Shown: positions 15,948-25,761, counted from the stretch's first letter. The stretch is DNA of 64,000 bases from an uncultured Clostridia bacterium (GCA_934277615.1 CAKQUV010000002.1:1-64000), one strand, 5' to 3'. Translations and numbers: made by a program. Notes: generated from the letters alone by a model not told the origin.

Positions 15948-16561
15948 AATTTGCCTTTTGCGAGGAGAAACGCAACGCACGCCGCCGCTGCTACGACGAT
16001 TGCAAAAGCAATCAGAATGCCGTACCAATTTGCGGAGTTTGCGGTTTTTAGCGTAAGGGTGAAAGTCTGATTTTCGCTGCTCTCGTCGAGCGTGAAAAAG
16101 TGCGAATACACCCTGTTTGCAACGCTTGTTTCGCCGTCGCTTTTTATAGATTTATAGATTGTATCATACCTTATTATCACTTTCAAGCGATTGTATTGTA
16201 CGCCGTCGTTAATCAGTTTTTCTTGTGGTATAAAGTTTTGCACGGCACTAAATATCCGTGCTGACGGAGCAATTATATAAGTATTGCTCGTATTGTACCA
16301 CACGCCGCTCGACGCATCCTCGCTCTTCCATGCCACGCTTGCCCCCTCGATTTTGTCGTCGTTTTGAGTGAAAGTCAGATATGCGATAGCCTCTTCACTA
16401 TCGGGCAAAAACGCAATCGAGGCAAGATACAAATCTCTTTGGATTTCGCCATCGTCCTCGGGCTCTGCCTTATTGCACGCCGTAAAAAGCGTAAGGCAAA
16501 TTGCGATTACCGTAGCAATCGCAACCAAAAGCCCGAAAACGCGAGAAAACCTATTTTTCAT
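15920..16561 (-). CDS. Lipoprotein with C-terminal membrane helix, function unknown
   Basis: A 213-residue exported protein. A signal peptide ends in the lipobox LFTAC with Cys at 29. An Asp/Glu-rich linker follows, then a beta-type domain (about 45-170), and one C-terminal hydrophobic helix near 180-202 followed by a basic KGKLWQKKKTRE tail. It would thus be anchored at both ends with the domain outside. The same double-anchor layout is seen in the giant lipoprotein at 35657-40129. No family is recognised. It overlaps the dnaB start. Confidence 0.7.
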   Translation of the reverse strand: MKNRFSRVFGLLVAIATVIAICLTLFTACNKAEPEDDGEIQRDLYLASIAFLPDSEEAIAYLTFTQNDDKIEGASVAWKSEDASSGVWYNTSNTYIIAPSARIFSAVQNFIPQEKLINDGVQYNRLKVIIRYDTIYKSIKSDGETSVANRVYSHFFTLDESSENQTFTLTLKTANSANWYGILIAFAIVVAAAACVAFLLAKGKLWQKKKTRE

Positions 16562-16585
16562 AACGATAATCGTCCTTTCCTTTGA

Positions 16586-18370
16586 TTATTCAAAGGATTT
16601 TTCAAGTTCTGCCAAAGTATCGGCAAACTCTTTAATCGCAAGCTCGTACGGAGCGTCGCTTTCGAGGTCGACGTCTGCAAGACGAATGATATCGAGCGGA
16701 GCCATACTGCCGCCGGCGGAGAGGAATTTTTTGTATTTTGCAAAATACTTCTCCCCTTGCGCAAGAATGTTGTTTGCGATAGACACCGCCGTCGTGATAC
16801 CGGTTGCGTACTTGTATACGTAGAAACTCGTGAAGAAATGCGGAATTCTCGCCCATTCATAGCGGATGAGGTCGTTATGCTCGACGCTCGAACCATAGTA
16901 TTTCTTGTTGAGCTCGTAGTACGCGTCGCAAAGTGCGTCTGCCGTGATCGGCTCGCCCTTTTCCACCATACCATGCGCAATCGCCTCGAACTCGCTGAAC
17001 ATCGTTTGTCTGAAAAGCGTGGTGCGGAACATGTCGAGATAGTAGGAAAGCAAGTATTTTCTAAACTCGCCCGTCGCCGTCTTGAGCAAATGCTTCAAGA
17101 GCAAAACCTCGTTGACCGTTGACGCGATTTCCGCAACGAAAATCTCATAGTCCGCTTTTGTTTCGGGAAGCGATGAATTGCTGTAATAGGAATGCATAGA
17201 GTGTCCGAGTTCGTGAGCAATGGTGAACACGTCGTGCACCGTCTTTTGATAATTGAGAAGGACAAACGGATGCACTCCGTAAACGCCCCATGAATATGCG
17301 CCGCTCCTCTTGCCTTTGTTCTCAAACGCGTCAACCCAACCGCTCTCAAATGCGGACGCCAAAACGTCGGAATATTCCTTACCCATAACTTTAAGCGCCT
17401 CTTTGACAAGTTTAACTGCGTCTTCGTACTCAAGAGCAAGTTCTTGCTCCTTCACCATGGACACGTACAGGTCATACATATTGAGGTTGTCCACACCCAA
17501 AACTTTCTTGCGGAGCGCGATATATTTGTGCAAAGGCTCCGTTCCTTTTCCTACGGCGTCAAGCAATTTTTCATAGCAAGTGGAAGGCACGTTTTCTTGA
17601 TACATGGAGTAATCCAGCGCGCTCTTAAAACCACGCACTTTTGCATAGAACCAGTCTTTTTTAACGTTGCCGGCATAGTTGGCCGCAAGCGTATTGATAT
17701 GGTCTTTATATGCGCCGAACATGCTCTCAAACGCCTCTTTTCTCACTTCTTGCGAGGGGTTTTGCAACAGCATTCCGTACACGCCGTGGCTCATATCCAC
17801 TTTGTTGCCCGTGCCGTCGTCAACGGGTTTGAACTTGACGTCCGCATTGTCGAACATATTGAATACTTCCCTGTTGGTATCCGAGAAAAGTCCAACTTCG
17901 CCGAGCAATTTTTCTTCTTTTTTGGACAAAATGATGTCCTTGCTTCTTATCATCTCTTTGAAGAACACGTCATAGTCCGCAAAGCGCTTGCTACTTGCAA
18001 GTTCTTCAAGTCTTTCCTTTGAAAATTCGCTGATTTCGGGAGTGATGAAAGAGCTTGCCGTCGAGTATTTGACGATAAGCATATCCGCTCTGTTTGTCAT
18101 GCCTTGATACACGCTATCTCTCGTGTCTTGGTCGCTGCGCATTCTTGCATAGGAATACAAATACACGATGTCGTGCATAAGTCTGCTTCTGAATTCGAGG
18201 CAATCGAAAAGCATATCTTCGTCGCTGAGTTTGTCTTGATACTTTGCAAAATATCCTATTCTTTCTTCACACTTAAAGAAAAGTTCCTCCCATGCGTCGT
18301 TGCTAGGGATAATATCTTCGAGCGTCCACTTATACTTTGCGGGTATTTGTTCTCTTGATTCGTACAGCAT
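16586..18370 (-). CDS. pepF: Oligoendopeptidase F (M3B family)
   Basis: A 594-residue cytoplasmic zinc peptidase cleaving short peptides. The M3 signature HELGHSMHSYYS near residues 385-396 supplies the HExxH site, and the downstream Glu is in FVAEIASTVNE about 25 residues later. The N-terminal oligopeptidase F domain begins near residue 110. Length is normal. AAAGGAG precedes the ATG by six bases. It is in the same direction as the following lipoprotein and dnaB, with a 24-base gap to the lipoprotein. Confidence 0.95.
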   Translation of the reverse strand: MLYESREQIPAKYKWTLEDIIPSNDAWEELFFKCEERIGYFAKYQDKLSDEDMLFDCLEFRSRLMHDIVYLYSYARMRSDQDTRDSVYQGMTNRADMLIVKYSTASSFITPEISEFSKERLEELASSKRFADYDVFFKEMIRSKDIILSKKEEKLLGEVGLFSDTNREVFNMFDNADVKFKPVDDGTGNKVDMSHGVYGMLLQNPSQEVRKEAFESMFGAYKDHINTLAANYAGNVKKDWFYAKVRGFKSALDYSMYQENVPSTCYEKLLDAVGKGTEPLHKYIALRKKVLGVDNLNMYDLYVSMVKEQELALEYEDAVKLVKEALKVMGKEYSDVLASAFESGWVDAFENKGKRSGAYSWGVYGVHPFVLLNYQKTVHDVFTIAHELGHSMHSYYSNSSLPETKADYEIFVAEIASTVNEVLLLKHLLKTATGEFRKYLLSYYLDMFRTTLFRQTMFSEFEAIAHGMVEKGEPITADALCDAYYELNKKYYGSSVEHNDLIRYEWARIPHFFTSFYVYKYATGITTAVSIANNILAQGEKYFAKYKKFLSAGGSMAPLDIIRLADVDLESDAPYELAIKEFADTLAELEKSFE

Positions 18371-18463
18371 ATTATTCTCCTTTATTCTATATCGATTTAA
18401 CGTTTTACGTATTCGTTTAGGCTATATAAAGCCTCGTTTGTGCCGATTGCGCTTCTTTCCTGC

Positions 18464-19951
18464 TTATTCGCTGAACAGCGTATTGTCGAGGAATTCGGGT
18501 GAGCAACTAAGTCTAACTCCGAGTTTTCTAAACGGGTTTTCGTCCGCTTTCAAAAGCATATGCGTGGAGTGTGCGTCGCATCCTTCGAGTGCAGACAATT
18601 GCTCCATAGCATTCGCCGCCTGTGCGTCGCTTGCCGCGCAAATGGAAAGCGCGAGCAATGCCTCTTCGAGCGTCAAAGTCTTGTGGTGCTCTTTGAGAAT
18701 TTTGGTTTTGAGGTCAATGATAGGTCCGATTACGTACGGCGAGATAAGTTTTTGCGAGTCTTTTATGCCGGCAAGCATCTTCACCGCATTGAACACACAC
18801 GCCGCCGACGCGCTCATGCGCTTTGTGTTCTTTCCCGTAACGATACGTCCGTCAGGCAATTCGAGCGCAACCGCGCCGCAGTTGTCATTGTCCTCGCTCT
18901 TCTTTTTGGCTATTTCGATAACTTTTCTGTCCGCAAGATTTATGGACAATCTGGACATCAAAAATTCAAGTCTGCTCACGGTATCTTCGCTGCCCGTACC
19001 TGTTTTGAGGTCGCAAAGAGCCTTGAAGTATCTGCGCACAATCTCTTTCTTGGATGCTTCTCTGCACGCCTCGTCGTCGACGATGCAGTACCCTGCCATA
19101 TTTACGCCCATATCCGTCGGGGATTTGTAAATACACTCCTCGCCCGTGATTTTCTCGAGTATGCTCTTGACAACCGGGAAAACCTCGATATCTCTATTGT
19201 AGTTGACAGTGATTTCACCGTATGCGTCAAGGTGGAAGTTGTCGACTTTGTTCACGTCTTTAAGGTCGGCAGTCGCCGCTTCATACGCTACGTTTACGGG
19301 GTGATTGAGCGGCAGATTCCAAATCGGGAACGTCTCGAATTTTGCATAACCTGCTTTAACTCCCCTCTTGTTCTCGTGATAGAGTTGGGAAAGGCACGTC
19401 GCGAGTTTTCCGCTGCCCGGACCGGGAGCTGTAAGCACCACGAGCGGACGAGTGGTTTGTATGTACGGATTTGCGCCGTAACCCTCGTCGGATACAATAG
19501 TATCGATTTCGTGAGGATAGCCTTTGGTCGGACGGTGGATATACACCTTTATGCCTCTGTTTTCAAGTTTTTGCTTGTAAGCAAGCGCGCCTTGCTGGTC
19601 GGTAAACATAGTGATTACAACGCCGTTGATGTATATGCCCATAGCGGATATATTGTCAATCATTCTCTCGACTTCGCTGCCGTACGTAATGCCGTAGTCG
19701 GCGCGGATTTTGTTGCGCTCTATAGCGTTTGCGTTTATGCAAATGATAAGTTCCGCCTTATCGCGCAATTTTTGCAAAAGTTTGATTTTTGCCGCTTTAT
19801 CGAAGCCGGGCAAAACTCTCGCCGCATGCAAATCGTCAAAGAGTTTTCCGCCGAATTCGAGATAAAGTTTGTCAAAGCGGTTTATTCTTTCAAGAATATG
19901 CTCCGACTGTTTTTGCATATACAGGTTGCTGTCAAATCCGATTTTGTTCAT
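18464..19951 (-). CDS. DUF1846 family protein
   Basis: A 495-residue protein recognised as the DUF1846 family by its N-terminal GFDSNLYMQKQSEHI and the NRFDKLYLEFGGKLFDD segment, plus TAPGPGSGKLATCLSQLYH near residues 170-190, which looks like a nucleotide-binding loop. It is cytoplasmic, with no signal. Biochemical function of the family is unsettled. AAAAGGT lies seven bases before the ATG. The gene follows the topoisomerase A subunit after 27 bases and may be co-transcribed. Confidence 0.85.
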   Translation of the reverse strand: MNKIGFDSNLYMQKQSEHILERINRFDKLYLEFGGKLFDDLHAARVLPGFDKAAKIKLLQKLRDKAELIICINANAIERNKIRADYGITYGSEVERMIDNISAMGIYINGVVITMFTDQQGALAYKQKLENRGIKVYIHRPTKGYPHEIDTIVSDEGYGANPYIQTTRPLVVLTAPGPGSGKLATCLSQLYHENKRGVKAGYAKFETFPIWNLPLNHPVNVAYEAATADLKDVNKVDNFHLDAYGEITVNYNRDIEVFPVVKSILEKITGEECIYKSPTDMGVNMAGYCIVDDEACREASKKEIVRRYFKALCDLKTGTGSEDTVSRLEFLMSRLSINLADRKVIEIAKKKSEDNDNCGAVALELPDGRIVTGKNTKRMSASAACVFNAVKMLAGIKDSQKLISPYVIGPIIDLKTKILKEHHKTLTLEEALLALSICAASDAQAANAMEQLSALEGCDAHSTHMLLKADENPFRKLGVRLSCSPEFLDNTLFSE

Positions 19952-19978
19952 ATGTTTACCTTTTGTATTTTGATTGGA

Positions 19979-22417
19979 TTAATATTGTTCTCCGTCGTTG
20001 ATAGGAGTTACTAAACTCACTTCCTGCTTAAAGAGTTGTTTGCCTTTTGTGGTACGTGTATCAATTCTGATATTTTCCGTATTCACAATTGTCGTTTGTC
20101 CGCCGCTCACAAATGCGAGGTCGTAAGGCATTTTAACAGTTCCCACGTACTTCACGTGCGATTTGTCAAGTTCGATAATCTTTATGCCCTTTAGATATCT
20201 CGACGACGGCTCAATAAGCGACGAAATAACTCTCTTTGCATAGCCTGTATTCGACACGACGATTATTTCGCCCTCGTCCTCGACTTGACCGCCGAACACA
20301 ACGCTGTCGTCGTCATTGAGTTTAATTCCCTTCACGCCTGCCGCAGTGCGACCTTGAAGCGGAATTTCCGTAGCCTTATACACAAGCACTTGCCCTTGAG
20401 CGGTAACTTCCATCACGTTCTTTTCGTCATCCACGACTTCGCAGCCCACAACTTCGTCTTTTTCGGCAAGATTGATAGCTTTGAGATACGCCTTATTGAC
20501 CGTCGTAAATTCGCTCAAATCCACACGTTTTGCGCCGCCTTGCTTTGTGAACAGCACGAGTTCGCCAACAGGCACTCCTTCAAAGAAGAGCATTTTGACC
20601 ACCTTCTCGCCCGTCTGCACGTCTTGATTTATTGCGCCGAGTTTGAACGGCTTTTCTTTGAATTTCTTTTCAGGCAAGGACGTAACGTCGAGTTTGACAA
20701 CGCTGCCGAGGTTTGTAACCGCATAAAGCGTGCCTTTGTTGTTTACGCTGAGCCATTGCGTTGGCAAAGCGTCAACGGGAAGCGCGCTCATATCCTTCTT
20801 TGACGTGGAGTATGCCTTTTGCGACATAAAGCGCAATTGTCCGTCGCAGTTTGACGTGATAACGCCGTCGCGATACGCAACAGCCTCCGCCTCGCTTGGC
20901 GCGCTGTATTCTTCTTGATCGTCGCTTGACAAAATCACGCTCATACGTTCGGAATTGAGAGCCTTTTTGATTGCTTGCAATTCTTCTTTGATTATTGTGT
21001 ACTGTCTGCGCTTGGACGCCAAAATCGCCTCGAACAAAGCAATTTGCTTTTCCAGATGCGCAAGTTCTTCCTCGAGTTTGCCCACTTCGAGTTTTGCCAG
21101 ACTCTTGAGGCGCATATCGAGAATAGCCTGCGCCTGTGCGTCGCTGAGATCAAATCTTTGGCGCAAAGTTTCCTTTGCCTTTGCTGTAGATTCAGACTCT
21201 TTGATGATGCGGATAACTTCGTCAATATTTCTTATCGCAACCAAAAGTCCGCGCACGATTTCCGCTCTTGCCTTTGCGGCTTTGAGGTCGAAATTGGTGC
21301 GGTTTACTATGATTTTGCGTTGATATTCGATGTAATAATCGAGATATGCCGTAAGGCTCAATTGCTCGGGCTTGCCGTTTGCAATCGCCACCATATTTAT
21401 GGAATATCCCATCTCGAGATTGGTCTTTTTGAAGAGGAAAGAGATAATCTTGTTTACGTCAACGTCCTTCTTGCATTTAATAACCGCGCGAGTGCCCGAC
21501 TTATCGCTTTCGTCCACGATTTCGGATATACCTGCAAGATCGTCCTTATTCGCTTCTTTGAGGTCTGCGATACGAGAAAGCAATTCCGACTTGGACACCT
21601 GATACGGTATCTCCGTAATGACGATATTCTTTTTTCCGTTATCGTCGTTTTCTATATGCAAGCGAGAGCGGATTTTAATTCTGCCCTTGCCCGTTTCGTA
21701 AATGCTTTCGAGGCTGTCCACGGGGATGATAAACGCACCGGTCGGGAAATCGGGACCATGGAACACCTTGAACAAATCCTTAACCGTCGCGTTGGGATTG
21801 TCAATCTTATAAATCGTTGCGTCTATACACTCGCCCATGTTGTGCGTTGGGATATTGGTCGCAAGACCTACGGCAATACCGTTTGCGCCGTTCACAAGCA
21901 AATTGGGGAAACGCCCCGGGAGCGTCGTCGGCTCTTCCAAACTATCGTCGAAGTTTGGCGTCCACGTAACCGTCTCTTTGTCGAGATCGCGCAACAGCTC
22001 AAGCGCAAGCGGGCTCATTCTCGCCTCGGTATAACGCATAGCGGCGGCGGAATCTCCGTCGATAGAGCCAAAGTTGCCGTGTCCGTCCACAAGTTTCATT
22101 CTCATAGAGAACGGTTGCGCCATACGCACCATTGCGCCGTACACCGAGCTATCTCCGTGCGGATGGTATTTGCCGAGGCAGTCGCCCACGATTCTGGCGC
22201 ACTTCTTGTGCGGCTTGTCGGGAGTCAATCCCATCTCGTGCATGGAATAAAGCACCCTGCGTTGAACGGGTTTCAAACCGTCCTCAACTCTCGGCAACGC
22301 GCGGTCGAGAATGACGTTTTCCGAATACGGAATCATCGAGTTGTGCATCACGTCCTCAAAGACGCTGTCAAGCACCACTGAATTATACTCAATTTCTTTG
22401 TGTTGTTTCTTTGCCAT
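19979..22417 (-). CDS. Type IIA DNA topoisomerase subunit A (gyrase A or topoisomerase IV A)
   Basis: An 812-residue DNA breakage-reunion subunit. The active-site Tyr is in MRYTEARM (Tyr129), and the quinolone-region loop is KYHPHGDSSVYGAMVRMAQ, with Ser90 and Gly94 at the positions of E. coli GyrA Ser83 and Asp87. A coiled-coil arm follows, then a C-terminal six-bladed DNA-wrapping domain with repeats such as GRTAAGVKGIKL. The canonical QRRGGKG gyrase box is not found (nearest is KQGGAKR), which leans toward a topoisomerase IV type, although the rest is GyrA-like. It is paired with the B subunit 54 bases upstream. No clear ribosome site is seen. Confidence 0.85.
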   Translation of the reverse strand: MAKKQHKEIEYNSVVLDSVFEDVMHNSMIPYSENVILDRALPRVEDGLKPVQRRVLYSMHEMGLTPDKPHKKCARIVGDCLGKYHPHGDSSVYGAMVRMAQPFSMRMKLVDGHGNFGSIDGDSAAAMRYTEARMSPLALELLRDLDKETVTWTPNFDDSLEEPTTLPGRFPNLLVNGANGIAVGLATNIPTHNMGECIDATIYKIDNPNATVKDLFKVFHGPDFPTGAFIIPVDSLESIYETGKGRIKIRSRLHIENDDNGKKNIVITEIPYQVSKSELLSRIADLKEANKDDLAGISEIVDESDKSGTRAVIKCKKDVDVNKIISFLFKKTNLEMGYSINMVAIANGKPEQLSLTAYLDYYIEYQRKIIVNRTNFDLKAAKARAEIVRGLLVAIRNIDEVIRIIKESESTAKAKETLRQRFDLSDAQAQAILDMRLKSLAKLEVGKLEEELAHLEKQIALFEAILASKRRQYTIIKEELQAIKKALNSERMSVILSSDDQEEYSAPSEAEAVAYRDGVITSNCDGQLRFMSQKAYSTSKKDMSALPVDALPTQWLSVNNKGTLYAVTNLGSVVKLDVTSLPEKKFKEKPFKLGAINQDVQTGEKVVKMLFFEGVPVGELVLFTKQGGAKRVDLSEFTTVNKAYLKAINLAEKDEVVGCEVVDDEKNVMEVTAQGQVLVYKATEIPLQGRTAAGVKGIKLNDDDSVVFGGQVEDEGEIIVVSNTGYAKRVISSLIEPSSRYLKGIKIIELDKSHVKYVGTVKMPYDLAFVSGGQTTIVNTENIRIDTRTTKGKQLFKQEVSLVTPINDGEQY

Positions 22418-22436
22418 AGTTTTATTTATTTGTTAG

Positions 22437-22455
22437 TTTCACGCATAGCGTGAAA
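22437..22455. repeat. Single hairpin between topoisomerase B and A genes
   Basis: TTTCACGC-ata-GCGTGAAA forms a perfect 8-bp stem with a three-base loop. The shape equals one unit of the hairpin arrays at 28222 and 35491, without the aatatcact linker. No T tract follows, so a terminator is unlikely. Confidence 0.6.
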
Positions 22456-22471
22456 GTATAGTGTATTTGTG

Positions 22472-24448
22472 TTATTCTTCCTCTTTTTGAACTTTAAAGT
22501 CGTCAATCTTGTTAAAGTCGGCGTACTTGTAGATATAGTCCTTTCTGATATTGCTGTCGTCGCCCATAAGAATGGTTATGCGCTTATCTGCCATCGCGGC
22601 GTCGTCAATCGTAACTCTCGTAAGGGTGCGCTTTGCAGGATCCATTGTTGTATCCCAAAGTTGCTCCGGATTCATTTCGCCAAGACCTTTGAAGCGTTGC
22701 AACAGTGCGTTTTTGCCCATCTTCTTTTGACCTTCGACAAGCGCGTTGTCGTCATAGCAATAAAGAATTTCGTCTTTCTTTTGCAAGCGGTAAAGCGGAG
22801 GCATACCGATATACACGTGTCCTTCTGTGATAAGTTGGCGCATATAGCGGAAGAAGAAGGTAAGCAACAACGCTCTTATGTGCGCGCCGTCCTGGTCTGC
22901 GTCGGCTAGAATAATAACCTTGTCGTATTTGAGGCTTTCGATGTCGAATTGCGGATCAATACCCGTACCGAGCGCGCTGATAAGAGTTGCAAATTCCTCA
23001 TTGGCAAGTATTTTTTCAAGGCTCGCCTTTTCCACGTTGAGCGGCTTACCGCGGAGCGGCAATATCGCTTGGAAGAATCTATCTCTCGCCTGCTTTGCGC
23101 TGCCGCCTGCCGAGTCGCCCTCGACTATAAACAATTCGTTGATAGATGCGTTTTTGCCCGAGCAACTTGCAAGTTTACCAACAAGGTTAAGCCCGTTGAG
23201 TTTGTTTTGCTGACGGCTGAGGTCTTTTGCTCTCTTTGCAGCCTCTCTCGTCTTTGCCGCGCCCATAGCCTTTGCGATAATCTTTTCCGCAATAGCCTTG
23301 TTTCCGCGCTGCAACAGCAAATCGGCAAGTTTCTCACTCATAAGATTTTCCACTTTGGTGCGAACTTCGGGGTTGCCGAGTCTGCCCTTTGTCTGACCTT
23401 CGAATTGCACGTTTTGCATCTTGACGGTAACCACCGCAACCATACCTTCTCTAAAATCTTCGCCCAAAAGATTGGCTTGCTTTTCTTTGAGGATATTGTT
23501 TTTGCGCGCGTAGTCGTTGAACACTTTGGTAATCGCACTCTTAAATCCGACTTCGTGCGTACCGCCTTCCGCAGTCGGAATATTGTTTACGTACGAATAG
23601 ATATTTTCGGAATAACCTTCGGTGTGTTGAATCGCGACTTCCACCTCAAAGTGGTCATCTTCTGCCTCGACGTACAGCGGCTTGTCGTAAAGCACAACTC
23701 TGCCTTCGTTGAGATATTGCACGTAATCGGCAATACCGCCCTTATAACAGAACGTGTCGTGCTTGCCTGTACCGCCCTCGAGCGGCATACGCAAATCGTC
23801 GATTATGATTGTAACGCCCTTGTTGAGATACGCCACGTCGCGCATACGCTCTGCAATCGTGCCGTAATCAAATTTTTCCTTTCCGAACACTCTCTCGTCG
23901 GGCTTGAACTTGACGGAAGTACCCGTGCCTTTCACCTTACCGATGACGGTAAGCGGAGTTTTCACAACGCCGCTCTTAATCTTGTTTCCCACTTGCGGAG
24001 ACCAAAACTCGGCGCGATACAAATTTCCGTCGCGCTTTACGTCAACTGTAAGCCATTCGGAAAGAGCGTTCGTAACCGACGCGCCAACGCCGTGCAAACC
24101 GCCCGAATAGTTGTATTGATCGTTGTCAAATTTCGCACCTGCATGAAGTTGGGTATAGACCACCTCAACGCCGCTGATTTTGAGCTTCGGATGCTTATCG
24201 ACAGGCACGCCGCGCCCGTTGTCGCTCACTCTTGCGACGTTGTCGTCCAAAAGTTCGATACGCACGGTATCGGCAAACCCGTTTGCCGCCTCGTCAATAC
24301 TGTTGTCGATGATTTCCCAAAGAATGTGATGCATGCCCTTCACACCCGTCGTGCCGATATACATACCGGGACGCTTTCTTACAGCGTCAAGCCCCTCGAG
24401 AATGCGAATGTCCCCTGCCTTGTAATTGTTGTAATCTTGATTTGCCAT
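22472..24448 (-). CDS. Type IIA DNA topoisomerase subunit B (GyrB or ParE)
   Basis: A 658-residue ATPase subunit. The GHKL ATPase shows EIIDNSIDEAANG, DNGRGVPVD and GGLHGVGASVTNALS in the first 130 residues. The transducer domain follows, and the TOPRIM domain shows VEGDSAGGSAKQARDR and DADQDGAHIRALLL. The C-terminal FKGLGEMNPEQLW ends the family match. It has a consensus-like promoter 30-60 bases upstream and is followed by the A subunit on the same strand. GyrB versus ParE assignment needs the rest of the genome. Confidence 0.88.
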   Translation of the reverse strand: MANQDYNNYKAGDIRILEGLDAVRKRPGMYIGTTGVKGMHHILWEIIDNSIDEAANGFADTVRIELLDDNVARVSDNGRGVPVDKHPKLKISGVEVVYTQLHAGAKFDNDQYNYSGGLHGVGASVTNALSEWLTVDVKRDGNLYRAEFWSPQVGNKIKSGVVKTPLTVIGKVKGTGTSVKFKPDERVFGKEKFDYGTIAERMRDVAYLNKGVTIIIDDLRMPLEGGTGKHDTFCYKGGIADYVQYLNEGRVVLYDKPLYVEAEDDHFEVEVAIQHTEGYSENIYSYVNNIPTAEGGTHEVGFKSAITKVFNDYARKNNILKEKQANLLGEDFREGMVAVVTVKMQNVQFEGQTKGRLGNPEVRTKVENLMSEKLADLLLQRGNKAIAEKIIAKAMGAAKTREAAKRAKDLSRQQNKLNGLNLVGKLASCSGKNASINELFIVEGDSAGGSAKQARDRFFQAILPLRGKPLNVEKASLEKILANEEFATLISALGTGIDPQFDIESLKYDKVIILADADQDGAHIRALLLTFFFRYMRQLITEGHVYIGMPPLYRLQKKDEILYCYDDNALVEGQKKMGKNALLQRFKGLGEMNPEQLWDTTMDPAKRTLTRVTIDDAAMADKRITILMGDDSNIRKDYIYKYADFNKIDDFKVQKEEE

Positions 24449-24479
24449 TTATAAACCTACATAGGATAATAATATAGTG

Positions 24480-24508
24480 ATTATACCACAAGATATTGTT
24501 TTTTTCAA
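24480..24508 (-). promoter_or_regulatory. Promoter of the topoisomerase operon
   Basis: Minus strand: TTGAAA, 17 bases, then TATAAT preceded by TGG (extended -10), about 31 bases upstream of the subunit B ATG. Confidence 0.75.
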
Positions 24509-24590
24509 GGGAAAACGAACTAAATATACTTAATAATTATTAAAAATGAATAATGAAAATTCAAATATAACAAGCGCAATCCTTTCATCT

Positions 24591-24724
24591 ATGATTTAAG
24601 CGAGGATATCCGTCATAGAACAAGAAAGAGCCACACTCTCGGCAACCCTAATTTACTAATCGTAAATGAGTTGTCGAGGCGTGGCTCTGCCGCAGTTATC
24701 TAGCGGATAGTCCGCTTAAATCAT
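24591..24724 (-). repeat. Variable-stem 3' element, copy 2 (on the hydrolase stop codon)
   Basis: Read on the hydrolase strand: ATGATTTAAGCG/CGCTTAAATCAT (12 bp, contains the TAA stop), TATCCG/CGGATA, GAGCCAC/GTGGCTC, CCTCG-a-CAAC with GTTG-c-CGAG, and ATTTAC/GTAAAT. The unpaired boxes ATAACTGCGGCA and TTTCTTGTTCT match copies 1 and 3, while every stem has a different sequence. The flanking 24509-24590 is plain AT-rich sequence. Confidence 0.8.
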
Positions 24725-25633
24725 TGATGAAATACGAGAGACGAAGTCAGAATATACTTCCGCGTTATTGATTTCGTTCAAAATCTCGTGTCTTGCATCG
24801 GGATAAAGTTTGATTGAGAGGTCTTTCACGCCGAGAGCTTTGTATTGGTCGTAAAGCTTGGTTACAAGCTTGCCGTTGCCGCCGACAGGGTCTTTGTCGC
24901 CGGAGAAAATCGCAATAGGCTTGTTGACGTCGATTTTGGCAAGATTCTCCTTCTTATAACTCTCTTTGAGTCCGCAAAGGAAGAATTTGAAGAACGCAAT
25001 TGACATAACGTTGCCGCATTGTTCGTCGAGGATATATTTCTTGACTTGCTCTTTATCTCTCGACAGCCACGCAAACGGAATCTTGTCCGCTTTGAACGGC
25101 TTGTTGTAGTTGCCAAAGGAAAGTTTGTCGAGGAGTTTTCCCGTCTTTTCGCCGCCGAGCGTCTTGTATTGCATATTCGCAACCGCAGCGCCTGTGGACA
25201 AAATCGCGCCTTTCATCATAGCGGAGCCGCTGAGCACCACGCCGTCGTAGTCCTTGCATTCTTCGATATAGCGTTGACCGACCATACTTCCGTAACTATG
25301 TCCGAGATAAATCACGGGAAGATTGTATCTTTCCTTGAGCATCTTTGTGATAGCGCACTCGTCCTGAACGGTATCGAAATAGATATTGCCCTTGTGATAG
25401 CCCTTTACGCCCTTTGCGGATTGTTTTGTACTGGTCATACCGTGAGCGCGGTGGTCGTCCGCAAAGACTATAAATCCGTTTTGGTTGAGATAGTTTGCAA
25501 AATCGTCATATCTGCGAGCATGTTCCGCCATACCGTGTGAAATCTGCACAACGCCCTTTGGATTTCTCACGTTATCCCAAAGATAGCATTGCAAAACGGT
25601 TCCGTCGAAACTCTTGAATTTTTCGGTTTTCAT
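24716..25633 (-). CDS. Alpha/beta hydrolase (lysophospholipase/monoacylglycerol lipase-like)
   Basis: A 305-residue serine hydrolase of the S33/hydrolase-4 type. The nucleophile elbow GHSYGSM is near residues 112-118, the acid is in SGDKDPVGG near 246-254 and the His is in DARHEILNE near 278-286. ISHGMAEHARRY near the N-terminus is the oxyanion-loop segment typical of monoacylglycerol lipases. Start ATG 25633 is preferred over a GTG two codons upstream because AAAGGGG lies five bases before it. There is no signal peptide. Its stop codon lies inside variable-stem element copy 2. Confidence 0.88.
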   Translation of the reverse strand: MKTEKFKSFDGTVLQCYLWDNVRNPKGVVQISHGMAEHARRYDDFANYLNQNGFIVFADDHRAHGMTSTKQSAKGVKGYHKGNIYFDTVQDECAITKMLKERYNLPVIYLGHSYGSMVGQRYIEECKDYDGVVLSGSAMMKGAILSTGAAVANMQYKTLGGEKTGKLLDKLSFGNYNKPFKADKIPFAWLSRDKEQVKKYILDEQCGNVMSIAFFKFFLCGLKESYKKENLAKIDVNKPIAIFSGDKDPVGGNGKLVTKLYDQYKALGVKDLSIKLYPDARHEILNEINNAEVYSDFVSRISSMI

Positions 25634-25761
25634 AAACACCCCTTTCGTCGCAAAACTGCGAGCTTGATTTCAATATGAATATATTGTAACACGCTCGCGC
25701 GCCGATTTCAAGATGTAAATTTACGCAACTTTATGCGATTTTGTTTCATAATATAGACATT

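Noticed and set aside
15948..16028. Upstream start of dnaB at 16028
   Set aside because: The extra residues overlap the preceding lipoprotein, are Cys/Arg-rich and do not match DnaB. MAKEEN at 15947 does.
20975..24454. Long plus-strand ORFs opposite the topoisomerase genes
   Set aside because: They mirror the codon structure of the real minus-strand genes and have no domain or ribosome site.
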